46,775 nt of DNA. It comes from Rubrivivax sp. A210 (GTDB taxonomy: Bacteria; Pseudomonadota; Gammaproteobacteria; Burkholderiales; Burkholderiaceae_C). Made by a program: the position numbers and the translations under genes. The notes beneath the pieces were generated by a model. It did not search any database, was not told the DNA's origin, and worked only from the letters and a program-made list of their open reading frames with translations. Below are positions 38,106-46,629 of the stretch, piece by piece; position 1 is the first letter of the stretch, and every line of letters begins with the position of its first letter. The DNA lies in the NCBI RefSeq assembly GCF_904426505.1, contig NZ_CAJGBN010000017.1:1-46775 (forward strand), written 5' to 3'.

Positions 38106-40073
38106 TCAATCGTCTTCGGAGCCTTTCGCGCCATCGGCCTTGCGTGGCTTGAGGCCGATGACCGTGCCTTCGCGGCGCAGGTCGGCGCCGCCGTACTGGC
38201 GCCCGCTTTCGAGGTCGATCACGATGCCCTGCACCGAGCCTATCGGGTTGAGGCAGCCGTTGCTGCCGGGGGCTCCCAGCCCGGTGTGGCCGAGGGCGCG
38301 CAGCGCGTCCTGCGTGGCGATGCTGAACCTGGGCTGCATGAAGGCCTCGACGCCCTCGCAGCTGATGCCGCCGGCGGCACTGGTGACCGACAGGCGCGGC
38401 GCGTTGATGGCCTGCTGGATCGACATGCCGTGGTCGATGAGGTTGAGCGTGACATTGAGCACCGAGTTGATGATGGTGGCGCCGCCGGGCGAGCCATAGG
38501 CCATCACCGGCTTGTCGCCGCGGAAGACGATGGTCGGCGCCATCGAGCTGCGCGGGCGCTTGCCCGGGGCCACGTCGTTGGCGCCGGGGTTGCCGGTGGC
38601 GGCATTGGCGGTGGGCGTGAAGTTGAAGTCGGTCAGCTCGTTGTTGAGCAGGAAGCCATAGCCCGGCACCGTGATGCCCGTGCCCCAGGTGGCCTCGATG
38701 GTGGTGGTGTAGCTCACCACATTGCCCCACTTGTCGACCACCGTGTAGTGGGTGGTGTGCGAGGGGCGGTGCTCGTCGGTTTCGTCGGCGGCCAGGCGCG
38801 TGGCCTTGTTGCCGCTGAAACTGGCGTCATAGGGCAGGGGGTTGCCGGCGGCGGGCGTGGCCATGCGCGCGCTGGTGTTGATCAAGGCCGCGCGTGTGGC
38901 CACGTAGTCGGGGTTCAGCAATCCGGCCTTGGGCACATGGACGAAGTCCTCGTCGCCCATCCACACGGCGCGGTCGGCAAAGGCCAGGCGCATGGCCTCG
39001 GTCATCGCATGCAGCGTGGCCGGGCTGCCGAAGCCATAGCCGCGCGCTGCATCGCCGATGGGAAAGCCCTGCAGCATCAGCAGCATCTGGCCCACCGTGA
39101 GGCCGCCCGACGACGGCGGCGACATCGAGGTCACCTTCCAGCCGCGGTAGTCCACCTGCACCGGCTCGCGGATGACGACGCGGTAGTCCTTCAGATCCTG
39201 CAGCGTCATGCGGCCCGCGCCCTCGGCCGCCACCGGCGAGCGCGAGCGCTGCTGGGCGGCGACGATGGCCTGGCCGATCTCGCCGCCATAGAAGACGCCC
39301 GGGCCCTGGCTGGCGATCAGGCGCAGCGTCCTGGCCAGATCAGGCTGCTTGAGCACGGCGCCGGTGGCCAGCGGCACGCCGCCGGGACGGAACACGGCCG
39401 CGGTCTCGGGCTGGAAGCTGGTGCGCCCGCCGTCATTGGCGATGTTGGCGGCCAGGAAGCGGTTGATCGCGAAGCCGTTCTCGGCCACCGCGGCGGCCGG
39501 CGCGATGGCGTCGGCCAGGCGCGTCGTGCCCCAGCGCCTGAGCGCCAGGTCGACCGCGGCCAGCGTGCCCGGCACGCCCACGGACAGGCCGCTGGTGGAG
39601 GCCACCCCGAAGAGCTGGGCCGGCGCCACGCCGCTGAGCAGGAACTGCGCGGGCGTGGCCGCGGCGGGGGCCTTTTCGCGCGCATCAATGGCGAAACTGC
39701 GCTTGTGGCGGGCCAGGTGGACCATCATGAAGCCGCCGCCGCCTATGCCCGAGAACTGCGGCTCGACCACGTTGAGCATGAACTGGATCGCCGCCGCGGC
39801 GTCGATGGCATTGCCGCCGCGCGCCAGCACGTCGGCGCCGGCCTTGGCTGCCAGCGGATGCGACACCGAGACCACGCCGCCGCGGTAAGCCTGGCCATCC
39901 CAGGCCGGCGCCGGCGGCACGGCTTCGCTGGTGGGTGGCAGCGTGATGCCGGGCGGCAGTCCCGGCGTGGGTACGGTCTCGTGGGCAAAGGCGGTACACA
40001 GGCCAGCGGCGGCCAGTGCGGCGAGGCTGCCGCGCAGGCCGCGGCGCATCAGCGCAGGGATCACGGGATTCAT
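38106..40073 (-). CDS. ggt: Gamma-glutamyltransferase, exported (second copy)
   Basis: Periplasmic gamma-glutamyltransferase proenzyme of 655 aa. The signal peptide is RRGLRGSLAALAAAGLCTAFA with a Tat-neutral, Sec-type shape. Conserved blocks are DVLARGGNAIDAAAAIQFML, FSGIGGGGFMMVH, the cleavage site with catalytic Thr440 in PSHTTHYTVVD, GFLLNNELTDF and MAYGSPGGATIINSVLN. ATG 40073 has GGAGACG 9 nt upstream. It is closer to the classical E. coli type than the lipoprotein copy at 7797-9623, whose cleavage site reads TSH instead of TTH. Confidence 0.93.
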   Translation of the reverse strand: MNPVIPALMRRGLRGSLAALAAAGLCTAFAHETVPTPGLPPGITLPPTSEAVPPAPAWDGQAYRGGVVSVSHPLAAKAGADVLARGGNAIDAAAAIQFMLNVVEPQFSGIGGGGFMMVHLARHKRSFAIDAREKAPAAATPAQFLLSGVAPAQLFGVASTSGLSVGVPGTLAAVDLALRRWGTTRLADAIAPAAAVAENGFAINRFLAANIANDGGRTSFQPETAAVFRPGGVPLATGAVLKQPDLARTLRLIASQGPGVFYGGEIGQAIVAAQQRSRSPVAAEGAGRMTLQDLKDYRVVIREPVQVDYRGWKVTSMSPPSSGGLTVGQMLLMLQGFPIGDAARGYGFGSPATLHAMTEAMRLAFADRAVWMGDEDFVHVPKAGLLNPDYVATRAALINTSARMATPAAGNPLPYDASFSGNKATRLAADETDEHRPSHTTHYTVVDKWGNVVSYTTTIEATWGTGITVPGYGFLLNNELTDFNFTPTANAATGNPGANDVAPGKRPRSSMAPTIVFRGDKPVMAYGSPGGATIINSVLNVTLNLIDHGMSIQQAINAPRLSVTSAAGGISCEGVEAFMQPRFSIATQDALRALGHTGLGAPGSNGCLNPIGSVQGIVIDLESGRQYGGADLRREGTVIGLKPRKADGAKGSEDD

Positions 40074-40191
40074 GGGTGTTCGTCTCCGGTGGATTCTTTT
40101 CGTCGTGCCGGTTGGCACGGCGTGCATTCAAGCACCGGCCGCCGGCCTTGTCTCTCCCGCACTGCGGTGCCGTGTCGGCTGTGGGGCTTCA

Positions 40192-41493
40192 TCAGGCCCC
40201 GCTGACCCGCCAGACGACATCGCCCACGTCGTCGGCCACCAGCAGCGCACCGTCGGCGGCCAGGGCCACGCCCACAGGGCGGCCGTAGGCGTGCTTCTCG
40301 TCGGGCGCCAGAAAGCCGCTCAGGATGTCGCGCGGCGGCCCCGCGGGCAGGCCCTCGGCAAAGGGCACGAAGACGACACGGTAGCCGGCCAAGGTGCTGC
40401 GGTTCCACGAGCCGTGCTGGCCGATCACCATGCCCGGCCCATAGCCTGGGAGACAGCCCGCCGGCAGCCAGCACAGGCCCAGCGAGGCGGTGTGGCCGCC
40501 CAGCGCGTAGTCGGGCCTGAGCGCGCGTGCCACCAGGGCCGGGTCTTGCGGCACGCGTGCGTCCACCGTGCGGCCCCAGTAGCAATAGGGCCAGCCGTAG
40601 AAGCCGCCCTCGGCCACCGAGGTGAGGTAGTCGGGCGGGGTCTCGTCGCCCAGGCCGTCGCGCTCGTTCACCACTGTCCAGAGCTTGCCCTGCACCGGCT
40701 CCCAGGCCATGCCCACCGCATTGCGCAGGCCGGTGGCGTAGGGGCGGGTGCGGCCGGTCTGCAGGTCCAGCTCGACGATGCAGGCGCGGCCCAGTTCCTC
40801 GTCCATGCCGCCGTCGGCGATATTGGTCAGCGAGCCCACGCCGGCGTAGAGGTGGCGCCCGTCGGTGCTGGCCAGCAGGCTGCGCGTCCAGTGGCCGCCG
40901 GGTTTGAAGCGGGCGAGCTGGCGGCCCTTGCCGGCCAGGCGGGTGGCGCCGGGCGTGTAGTCGTAGGCCACGATGCCATCGGTGTTGCCGATGTAGAAGC
41001 TGGCATCCACGAGCGCCATGCCGAAGGGCTGGTGCAGGCCTTCGGCGAAGGCCGTGCGCGTCTCGGCCACGCCGTCGCCATCGGCATCGCGCAGCAGCGT
41101 GATGCGGTTGGGGCTGTCGCCGATGGCCCCGGCGCGCTTCATCGTGCTGCTCATCGCGTGCTCGAACAGCGTGCGCGGCCGGCCCTCGCTCTGCAAGGCC
41201 TCGGCCACGGTGATGTCGCCATTGGGCAGGCGGTAGAGCCAGCGCGGGTGCTTCAGGCCGCTCGCGAATGCGTTGACCCTCAGGCCCGGTGCGGCCTGCG
41301 GCGTCTGCCCCGCGGCCCAGCCCTGGGCGGTGGGCATCTTGAGCGTGGGGATGCGTCCCTGCGGCCTGGCCTCGGGGATGGCCGGCTGGCTGCCGACGGC
41401 CTGAGGCCCGGCGTCGCCGCGCAAGCGCCGCCAGCGCAGCGCGGCGTCTCCCACCAGCGCCACCGCGCTGGCCAAAGCACTGGTCTTGCCCAT
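40192..41493 (-). CDS. PQQ-dependent sugar (sorbosone) dehydrogenase family protein
   Basis: 433-aa beta-propeller protein of the glucose/sorbosone dehydrogenase superfamily. Characteristic blocks are SGLKHPRWLYRLPNGDITVAE, NRITLLRDADGDGVAETR (Ca-like DxDxDG loop), GLHQPFGMAL, AGVGSLTNIADGG, GLRNAVGMAWEP and ERDGLGDETPPDYLTSV. The N-terminus is weakly hydrophobic and could be an export signal. CGGGAGA precedes the ATG. These enzymes act on aldose-type sugars in the periplasm with PQQ; no PQQ biosynthesis genes are near. Substrate not inferable. Confidence 0.88.
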   Translation of the reverse strand: MGKTSALASAVALVGDAALRWRRLRGDAGPQAVGSQPAIPEARPQGRIPTLKMPTAQGWAAGQTPQAAPGLRVNAFASGLKHPRWLYRLPNGDITVAEALQSEGRPRTLFEHAMSSTMKRAGAIGDSPNRITLLRDADGDGVAETRTAFAEGLHQPFGMALVDASFYIGNTDGIVAYDYTPGATRLAGKGRQLARFKPGGHWTRSLLASTDGRHLYAGVGSLTNIADGGMDEELGRACIVELDLQTGRTRPYATGLRNAVGMAWEPVQGKLWTVVNERDGLGDETPPDYLTSVAEGGFYGWPYCYWGRTVDARVPQDPALVARALRPDYALGGHTASLGLCWLPAGCLPGYGPGMVIGQHGSWNRSTLAGYRVVFVPFAEGLPAGPPRDILSGFLAPDEKHAYGRPVGVALAADGALLVADDVGDVVWRVSGA

Positions 41494-41838
41494 GCCAATC
41501 TCCCGGCAGTATGAAAGTTAGTCTTATCTCCGCGCAGGCCCATGCCATCGCCGATGTCGCCCGCGGCGCCGATCCGCGCCGCAGGCGCTTCGGCAGTGGC
41601 CGCCGAAGCCTCGACCAGCGAGGGCGGTGCGGGTCTCGCCATCGCCGGGGCATGCTAGTGCGGAGCGCTGTGATCCCGAGCCCGTTGGTCTCAGTGTTTG
41701 CGATAGCGGCGCAAGTGTTGACTCTGGTGTGAAGCGGCCGGGATACTGGCCCGCTGGGCTCCGCCCGCGAGGGCCTTGCCGGGATGCGGCCCTTCGCGTC
41801 CAGGTTCAACCGCCCTCTTGCCCCCTGAGGAGACAGCC
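41494..41838. promoter_or_regulatory. Divergent intergenic region with promoter for the metallo-hydrolase
   Basis: 345-bp gap. TTGACT (41718-41723) and GATACT (41742-41747) are 18 bp apart and point toward the metallo-hydrolase gene, giving a 5' leader of about 85 nt. No gene, repeat or terminator is seen in the rest. Confidence 0.55.
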
Positions 41839-42795
41839 TTGAAGCACACCCTCATTGCCTTGGTCATGGCCCTCGTTGCCGCAGCCCAGCCGGCCCTGGC
41901 CGATTCCGTCAAGGTGACGCCGCTGGGCGGCGTCGACGGCGAGTTCTGCCCGCAGGATCGCGCCCTGGTCTTCGAAGATCCCAATGGCACGCGCATCCTC
42001 TATGACCCGGGTCGCACAGTGGCCGGCGCGGGCGATCCGCGGCTGGGCAAGATCGACATCATCCTGGTTAGCCACATGCACGGCGACCACGTCGGCAATG
42101 CCCACGCCAAGGCGCCCAACTCAGGCGCCTGCGACAAGCCCGACGCCTCGGTCTCGGCCCTGCCCAACACCAGCGCCGTCAACATCGCGTTGGCCAAGAA
42201 GGCCCGCATCGTCACCGGCAGCGAGATGCCGGCCTTCTTCGCCGCCAAGCTCAGGGCCAATGGCGGCGACCCGGCCAACTCCGTGCTGGCCCGCTTCGGC
42301 GGCAGCGTCACGATCAACGGCGTGCGCATCGCCACGGTCAACGCGCTGCACAGCAATGGCGTCGACCCCGACTTCATCGGCGGCGACCTCGGCCGCATGA
42401 TGAAGGAGGCCGGCATCGCCGGCGATGTCGGCATGGCCACCGGCTACGTGCTGCGCTTCAGCAACGGGCTGGTGGCCTATCTCTCGGGCGACACCGGCAT
42501 CACGGTTGACCAGGACACCGTGCGCAACCACTACGCCGCGCGCCTGGCGGTGATGAACATCGGCGACGGCTTCACCACCGGCCCGGGCGAAGCCGCCTAC
42601 GTGATCAACAACCTCGTCAAGCCGGCGGCGGTGATTGCCTCGCACGCCAACGAGGTCGGCACGGTCGGTGGCAAGGTACGCCCCGGCAGCAAGACCGAGA
42701 CCTTCATCAAGGCCGTCAAGGTGCCGGTGCATGTGCCGCTGTCGGGCAAGACCATGGAGTTCGACGCCGACGCCCGCTGCACGGCCGGCTGTTGA
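41839..42795 (+). CDS. Exported metallo-beta-lactamase-fold hydrolase
   Basis: 318 aa starting at TTG 41839 (GAGGAGA 5-6 nt upstream). Signal peptide MKHTLIALVMALVAAAQPALA with cleavage after ALA, so periplasmic or secreted. The MBL metal-binding motif is SHMHGDHVG; later ligands are in LSGDTGIT and SHANEVG. Four Cys (FCPQD, GACDK, RCTAGC) could form disulphides, which suits export. Substrate unknown; it need not be a beta-lactamase. It ends 65 bp before the convergent T6SS cassette. Confidence 0.88.
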   Translation: MKHTLIALVMALVAAAQPALADSVKVTPLGGVDGEFCPQDRALVFEDPNGTRILYDPGRTVAGAGDPRLGKIDIILVSHMHGDHVGNAHAKAPNSGACDKPDASVSALPNTSAVNIALAKKARIVTGSEMPAFFAAKLRANGGDPANSVLARFGGSVTINGVRIATVNALHSNGVDPDFIGGDLGRMMKEAGIAGDVGMATGYVLRFSNGLVAYLSGDTGITVDQDTVRNHYAARLAVMNIGDGFTTGPGEAAYVINNLVKPAAVIASHANEVGTVGGKVRPGSKTETFIKAVKVPVHVPLSGKTMEFDADARCTAGC

Positions 42796-42860
42796 GCCTC
42801 AGCCGGATCGGTTGATGAAGTCCGTCGCCTGGCCCGATGGCAGGGCCGGCTTCCGAACCC

Positions 42861-43394
42861 TCAGCCGGCCCACTCGGCCGCCCGCGTGAAGCGCAGCTGG
42901 GCCAGGGCCTGCGGCGGCAGGCGCCGGCGCAGCAACCTGGTGGCCACCAGCGCATAGGGCGCATCGACGACGCGAAACAGCAGCAGCGAGCCGGCCCCGG
43001 CCGCGTTCAGGCGCACCGTGGTGAGCCGCGCGCCGTCGCAAGGCGGGCCGCTGCGCAGCGTGCCCACGACGTTGAAGGCCAGGTGCTCATCGGACAGCAG
43101 GCAGCCGTCGGCATCGACGATCTGCGCCGCATAGACGTCGATGTTGGCCACGCCCGCCTCGCACATCGCCGCATGCAGGGCACGCGTCATCAGCGGCACT
43201 GGCGTCTGGCGCAGCGCCGGCAGCATGGTGCCGGGCCGGGCCGAGGCGCGCAGTCGCAACGGCTGCAGCGGTGGCGCCTCAAAGGCGTGGCCGGCAATCC
43301 AGTCGCGCTGCGCGTCTTGCGCATCGACGGCTTCCAGTGTCAGCGCGGCCGTGCGCTCGCCGGCGGCCACAGCGCCCTCGATCAGGTGGTACAT
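42861..43394 (-). CDS. Imm11-like (DUF1629) putative immunity protein
   Basis: 177 aa starting MYHLIEGAVAAG. The order of blocks (TPVPLMTRALHAAMCEAGVANIDVY, then IVDADGCLLSDEHLAFNVVG) resembles the Imm11/DUF1629 family, proteins found downstream of polymorphic toxin and T6SS effector genes. No signal peptide. It is last in the minus-strand cassette, 14 bp after the Tli4-type gene, so it may be a second immunity protein or one left from a previous toxin. Family assignment is by eye and moderate. Confidence 0.62.
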   Translation of the reverse strand: MYHLIEGAVAAGERTAALTLEAVDAQDAQRDWIAGHAFEAPPLQPLRLRASARPGTMLPALRQTPVPLMTRALHAAMCEAGVANIDVYAAQIVDADGCLLSDEHLAFNVVGTLRSGPPCDGARLTTVRLNAAGAGSLLLFRVVDAPYALVATRLLRRRLPPQALAQLRFTRAAEWAG

Positions 43395-43408
43395 GGGCGG
43401 CGGGCCCG

Positions 43409-44455
43409 CTATACGGCGCCAGGCCGCGGGCGCAGCGAGCGCGCGACGGCGTCCCAGGCCTGCACCGCCTCGTCCTCGCCCCAGGCCGGCGCGGGCCAGC
43501 GCTCCGGCGGGCCTACGGGCTCGGTGTCCAGCGCCAGCGTCAGCAGCGGCGTCGCCAGCGAGGGTCGTGGCCGCGACGACTCGGCCGAGAACTTCTGTAC
43601 CGTGCGGCCGTCCAGCTTGGCCTGCGTCAGCAATTCCTCGCCCGCCATGCCGGCCAGCGTGAGCGGGCCGCGCCGCAACGTGCGCGGCGTGCCGGGCATG
43701 GCGCGCGCCAGCAGCGGCAGTTTGCGGTCCCAGCGCTGCAGCAAGCCGGGCTGGGCGTTGGCCGCCATCGCATCGATGCGCAGCGAGAACAGCAGATCGG
43801 CGTGCGCCGTGTGGCGGTAGTTCAGGTTGGCGATTTCCTGCACATGGTCAGCCGCCAGGCGCAGCGGGCCCAGGGCCAGGCCGGGCCCGGGCGCGCTCTC
43901 GGTCGCGGGCGAGGCCAGCTGTGTGGCCAGCGCCAGCAGACGCTGCTCGGCTTCGTCGGGCGCGACGCGGTAGCTCTCGGCCTCGAGATGGGCGATGGCC
44001 GTGCCCACCAGGCAGAAGACCTCGCTGCGCAGCACATGGGTGAGCTGCGGGTCTTCATGGGAGCGCATCAGATGGGCACGGCCACCCGGCTGGGCGCGCT
44101 CCAGCACCAGCATGGGCCGGCTCAGGGCCTGGTGGCGCGCCTGGCCCAGCGCCCTGACGCGCTGTTGCACGCGTGCCGTCCAGGCCGCCGGCGAGGCCTG
44201 GGTGGCCAGCAGCGTCAGGCGTACCTGCGGTGCCTCAGCGTCCAGGCCGAAGTAGAGCGTGGCCTCGCTGCCTTCGAGGATCTCGAAGCCGGCGGGCAGG
44301 GCTATCAGGTGACGGCCGGCGGCATGGGTCTTCATCTGGGGGGCTTCCGATGGGTTGGCGAAGCGCCGGGCTGCGGCCACGGCAGGCAGGGCAGAGGCCG
44401 CCAGCAGCGCAGAGAGCAGACGCCGCCGTCCGTGTCCGCTCATGCGCCCGCTCAT
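43409..44455 (-). CDS. T6SS immunity protein, Tli4 family
   Basis: 348 aa with an N-terminal export signal (RRRLLSALLAASALPAVAAA, twin-arginine-like), then the Tli4 pattern: GRHLIALPAGFEILEGSEA near the start, a middle domain, and the C-terminal LRRGPLTLAGMAGEELL and AWDAVARSLRPRPGA. Tli4 proteins sit in the periplasm and neutralise the T6SS phospholipase Tle4. The start overlaps the stop of the lipase gene (ATGA), so effector and immunity are made together. Family call from pattern memory, moderately firm. Confidence 0.78.
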   Translation of the reverse strand: MSGRMSGHGRRRLLSALLAASALPAVAAARRFANPSEAPQMKTHAAGRHLIALPAGFEILEGSEATLYFGLDAEAPQVRLTLLATQASPAAWTARVQQRVRALGQARHQALSRPMLVLERAQPGGRAHLMRSHEDPQLTHVLRSEVFCLVGTAIAHLEAESYRVAPDEAEQRLLALATQLASPATESAPGPGLALGPLRLAADHVQEIANLNYRHTAHADLLFSLRIDAMAANAQPGLLQRWDRKLPLLARAMPGTPRTLRRGPLTLAGMAGEELLTQAKLDGRTVQKFSAESSRPRPSLATPLLTLALDTEPVGPPERWPAPAWGEDEAVQAWDAVARSLRPRPGAV

Positions 44456-46131
44456 GGCTTCTTCGCCGTCGCGGCGATGCGCGTGATGGCGTACAGCGTC
44501 GCGCGCTGCACTTCGGCATTCTTGTAGGCCGGCTCGTGGCCGAATCCGGTCATCGCGAACTGCTGCTTCACGGCGCCCTGCAGCCGCGGCGCGCGGCCGG
44601 AGCTGGCCGGCACCGTGCCGTCGCCGCTGCCGTCCTGCTTCTCGCAGTGCAGTTCCCAGTAACTGGTCTCGTAGACGGTGGATCCGAAGCCGAAGGGCGA
44701 GGCGATGAATTCGGTTCGTCCGCCCACGTACATCGTGGCTGAACCATCGTGGCGCACCTGGGTTGGCGACAGGGCCGTCACCTCGGCGGCCGAGGGTGCC
44801 GGCTTGTCGTCGGGCCGCAGGCCTTGGGTCAGCTTCCAGGTCACCTTCTCGAACGAGCCTTGTTCCGGATCGACGCCATAGATGACGTAGCTGTTGCCGT
44901 GGTAATTGCCGGCAATCGAATCATGAAAGGCCTCGGCCTTGTCGACGTTCTTCTGAAAGCCGGTCCAGCTGATGGGCGCGCCGCCACTGGGCTTGAGCCA
45001 TTCCTCGCGCACCAGGCCCCACCAGACATCCTTGCGGCGGTAGATCTCGCCATAGGGGTCGGCAGCGGGCCGCGCCAGCGCGGGCTGGCTGGCCTGGGCC
45101 ACGCGCATCCAGCGCGCCGTGTAGTCCTTGCTGGGCAGCAACTGCAGCGCGCCGGGCGCCTGCGCGAAGACCGCCGTCACCTCCTGGCCGTCGCTGCCGA
45201 TCACCAGGCCGGCCGCGTAGTCCTCGTCGCCCATGCCGACCTTGCAGCGGCGGTAGGCCACCGCCGCGCCGACGGCCGGCATCACGCCGTGGACGATGCC
45301 GGCAATCTTGACCGCCATACCCGGCAGGCCGGCGCAGGCACGCGCCACCAAGCCGCCCATCGAGTGCGTGACCAGCAGCACCTGCTGGCACCAGAAGGGG
45401 TCGCGGTCGTACTGCTCGATGATGCCGTCTATGCTCTTGGCAAGTTCCTGGGCCGCCAGCTGGTTGGAGGCCAGCCAGTTGTAGCCGCAGGCATGGACCG
45501 GCATGTGATAGCGGGCGCGCGCCAGCAGGTCGTCTGTCTTCAGCGATTCGAAGCCCAACTCGGCGCCGAAGGGCTGGCCCTTCAGGCCCATCTTCACGCC
45601 CGGGCTCAGCTTGGGCTTGGCGCCGGGCGTCGGCAGCGGGCCTATCGTGGCCTCGGTCTGGTGGAAGTCGCGCCAGAGAGCCGGATTGGGGTTGAGCTGG
45701 TTGAGGTGAACCTCGAGCCAGACCAGGAAGTCCTTGTAGCTGGTCTCGCCGACGCTGCCCCAGCCGCGCCGGCGCACCGCCGCCTTGTCGCCGATGCTGG
45801 TCACCGCCGGCACGTCGCCGTCCGGATCGACCTCGACGCGGTCCGGGTGCAGCAACTGCTGGCGTTCGCCCGGGCCCTTCATCGCGGTGCTCCACAGCAG
45901 CCCCAACGGTTGGCCGAAGGTTGCGTTGAGCCGCCACACCGACTTGCCGGTGGACTTGCTGCGCAGGTTGGAACCCATGATGCCGGGCACAAAGACCACC
46001 GGCAGCACGCAGGGCCGTACGACGAACTTGACGAGGTCGGTTCGGGCCGTCGGCGTCAGCGCCCACAGCGAGGCAGGCGTGCCGTCGGGGTCCGGCGCCG
46101 CATACCGGAAGCGCTCTTCCTCTGCAGCCAT
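44452..46131 (-). CDS. T6SS lipase-type effector, alpha/beta hydrolase (LCAT/PGAP1-like)
   Basis: Predicted antibacterial phospholipase delivered by type VI secretion; 559 aa, no signal peptide. The oxyanion/lid start is PVVFVPGIMGSNLRS (about 44-58), the nucleophile elbow is THSMGGLVARA with Ser257 (Thr replaces the first Gly of GxSxG), the acid is Asp504 in GDGTVPASS (the LCAT-type motif), and His532 lies in FGHEP. This complete triad supports lipase activity. ATG 46131 shares one base with the stop of the upstream gene (TGATG). It is followed by a Tli4-type immunity gene. Effector role inferred from context; no VgrG, PAAR or T6SS structural gene is in the window. Confidence 0.83.
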   Translation of the reverse strand: MAAEEERFRYAAPDPDGTPASLWALTPTARTDLVKFVVRPCVLPVVFVPGIMGSNLRSKSTGKSVWRLNATFGQPLGLLWSTAMKGPGERQQLLHPDRVEVDPDGDVPAVTSIGDKAAVRRRGWGSVGETSYKDFLVWLEVHLNQLNPNPALWRDFHQTEATIGPLPTPGAKPKLSPGVKMGLKGQPFGAELGFESLKTDDLLARARYHMPVHACGYNWLASNQLAAQELAKSIDGIIEQYDRDPFWCQQVLLVTHSMGGLVARACAGLPGMAVKIAGIVHGVMPAVGAAVAYRRCKVGMGDEDYAAGLVIGSDGQEVTAVFAQAPGALQLLPSKDYTARWMRVAQASQPALARPAADPYGEIYRRKDVWWGLVREEWLKPSGGAPISWTGFQKNVDKAEAFHDSIAGNYHGNSYVIYGVDPEQGSFEKVTWKLTQGLRPDDKPAPSAAEVTALSPTQVRHDGSATMYVGGRTEFIASPFGFGSTVYETSYWELHCEKQDGSGDGTVPASSGRAPRLQGAVKQQFAMTGFGHEPAYKNAEVQRATLYAITRIAATAKKP

Positions 46132-46397
46132 CAAGTCGACCGCACCAGGCCCAGGAAGCGCACCCGCACGACCAGGGGGCTGGCATCATCGACACGCGGA
46201 AGGCGGCCCTGGTCGTCAGAGACGCCGCTGAGGCGAGACCCGTCGGACTTCAATACCTCGTAGCGTGCCGGGCCCAGCGGCTCGCCTGCGTGGTCGACGA
46301 ACTGGAACTGCTCATCGAAGGTGATGGTCTCGTCGCTCAGTGGGTCGGGGGTCGGGTCTAGCAGGCCGATTGCGATGGCTTCGCCGAGCTGGGTCAT
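46131..46397 (-). CDS. Small transthyretin-like T6SS accessory protein
   Basis: 88 aa. The core FDEQFQFVDHAGEPLGPARYEV followed by DGSRLSGVSDDQGRLPRV is the short beta domain often found in or next to VgrG, PAAR and Tle effectors, where it links cargo to the spike. ATG 46397 is the first with family likeness; longer frames are Pro-rich. It is coupled to the lipase gene through the TGATG junction. Probably an adaptor for loading the lipase; by inference. Confidence 0.7.
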   Translation of the reverse strand: MTQLGEAIAIGLLDPTPDPLSDETITFDEQFQFVDHAGEPLGPARYEVLKSDGSRLSGVSDDQGRLPRVDDASPLVVRVRFLGLVRST

Positions 46398-46600
46398 GCG
46401 GTCGATGGCTGGGCGCGGTGGCCACGGGCAAGATAATGGGTTCAGTGTAGCGTCCGCCTCGGGTTGTCCCGCAGGGGCGTCCTGTCGGTGCTGGGCGGGC
46501 TCAGGGGCTGGGCCCGGCAGCCGCGCGTACACCTTGCCAGGCAGCCTCTTGTGCCAGGCATCACCGGATGCTGTGCTCTGAAGATATTTTCGCGGGGGTG
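46398..46600. other. Gap without recognisable gene
   Basis: About 200 bp between the T6SS cassette start and the rRNA promoter. No ORF with protein-like composition, no tRNA and no clear terminator was seen. Confidence 0.5.
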
Positions 46601-46629
46601 TTGACAGGCCCCGAAACCGATGTCATAGT
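46601..46629 (+). promoter_or_regulatory. rRNA operon promoter
   Basis: Perfect -35 TTGACA (46601-46606), 17-bp spacer, -10 CATAGT (46624-46629). It is followed by a typical rrn leader. Confidence 0.75.

Noticed and set aside
37713..40205. 830-codon plus-strand frame opposite the second gamma-glutamyltransferase
   Set aside because: Shadow; it also runs through the hairpin and the PH-domain gene in the wrong frame.
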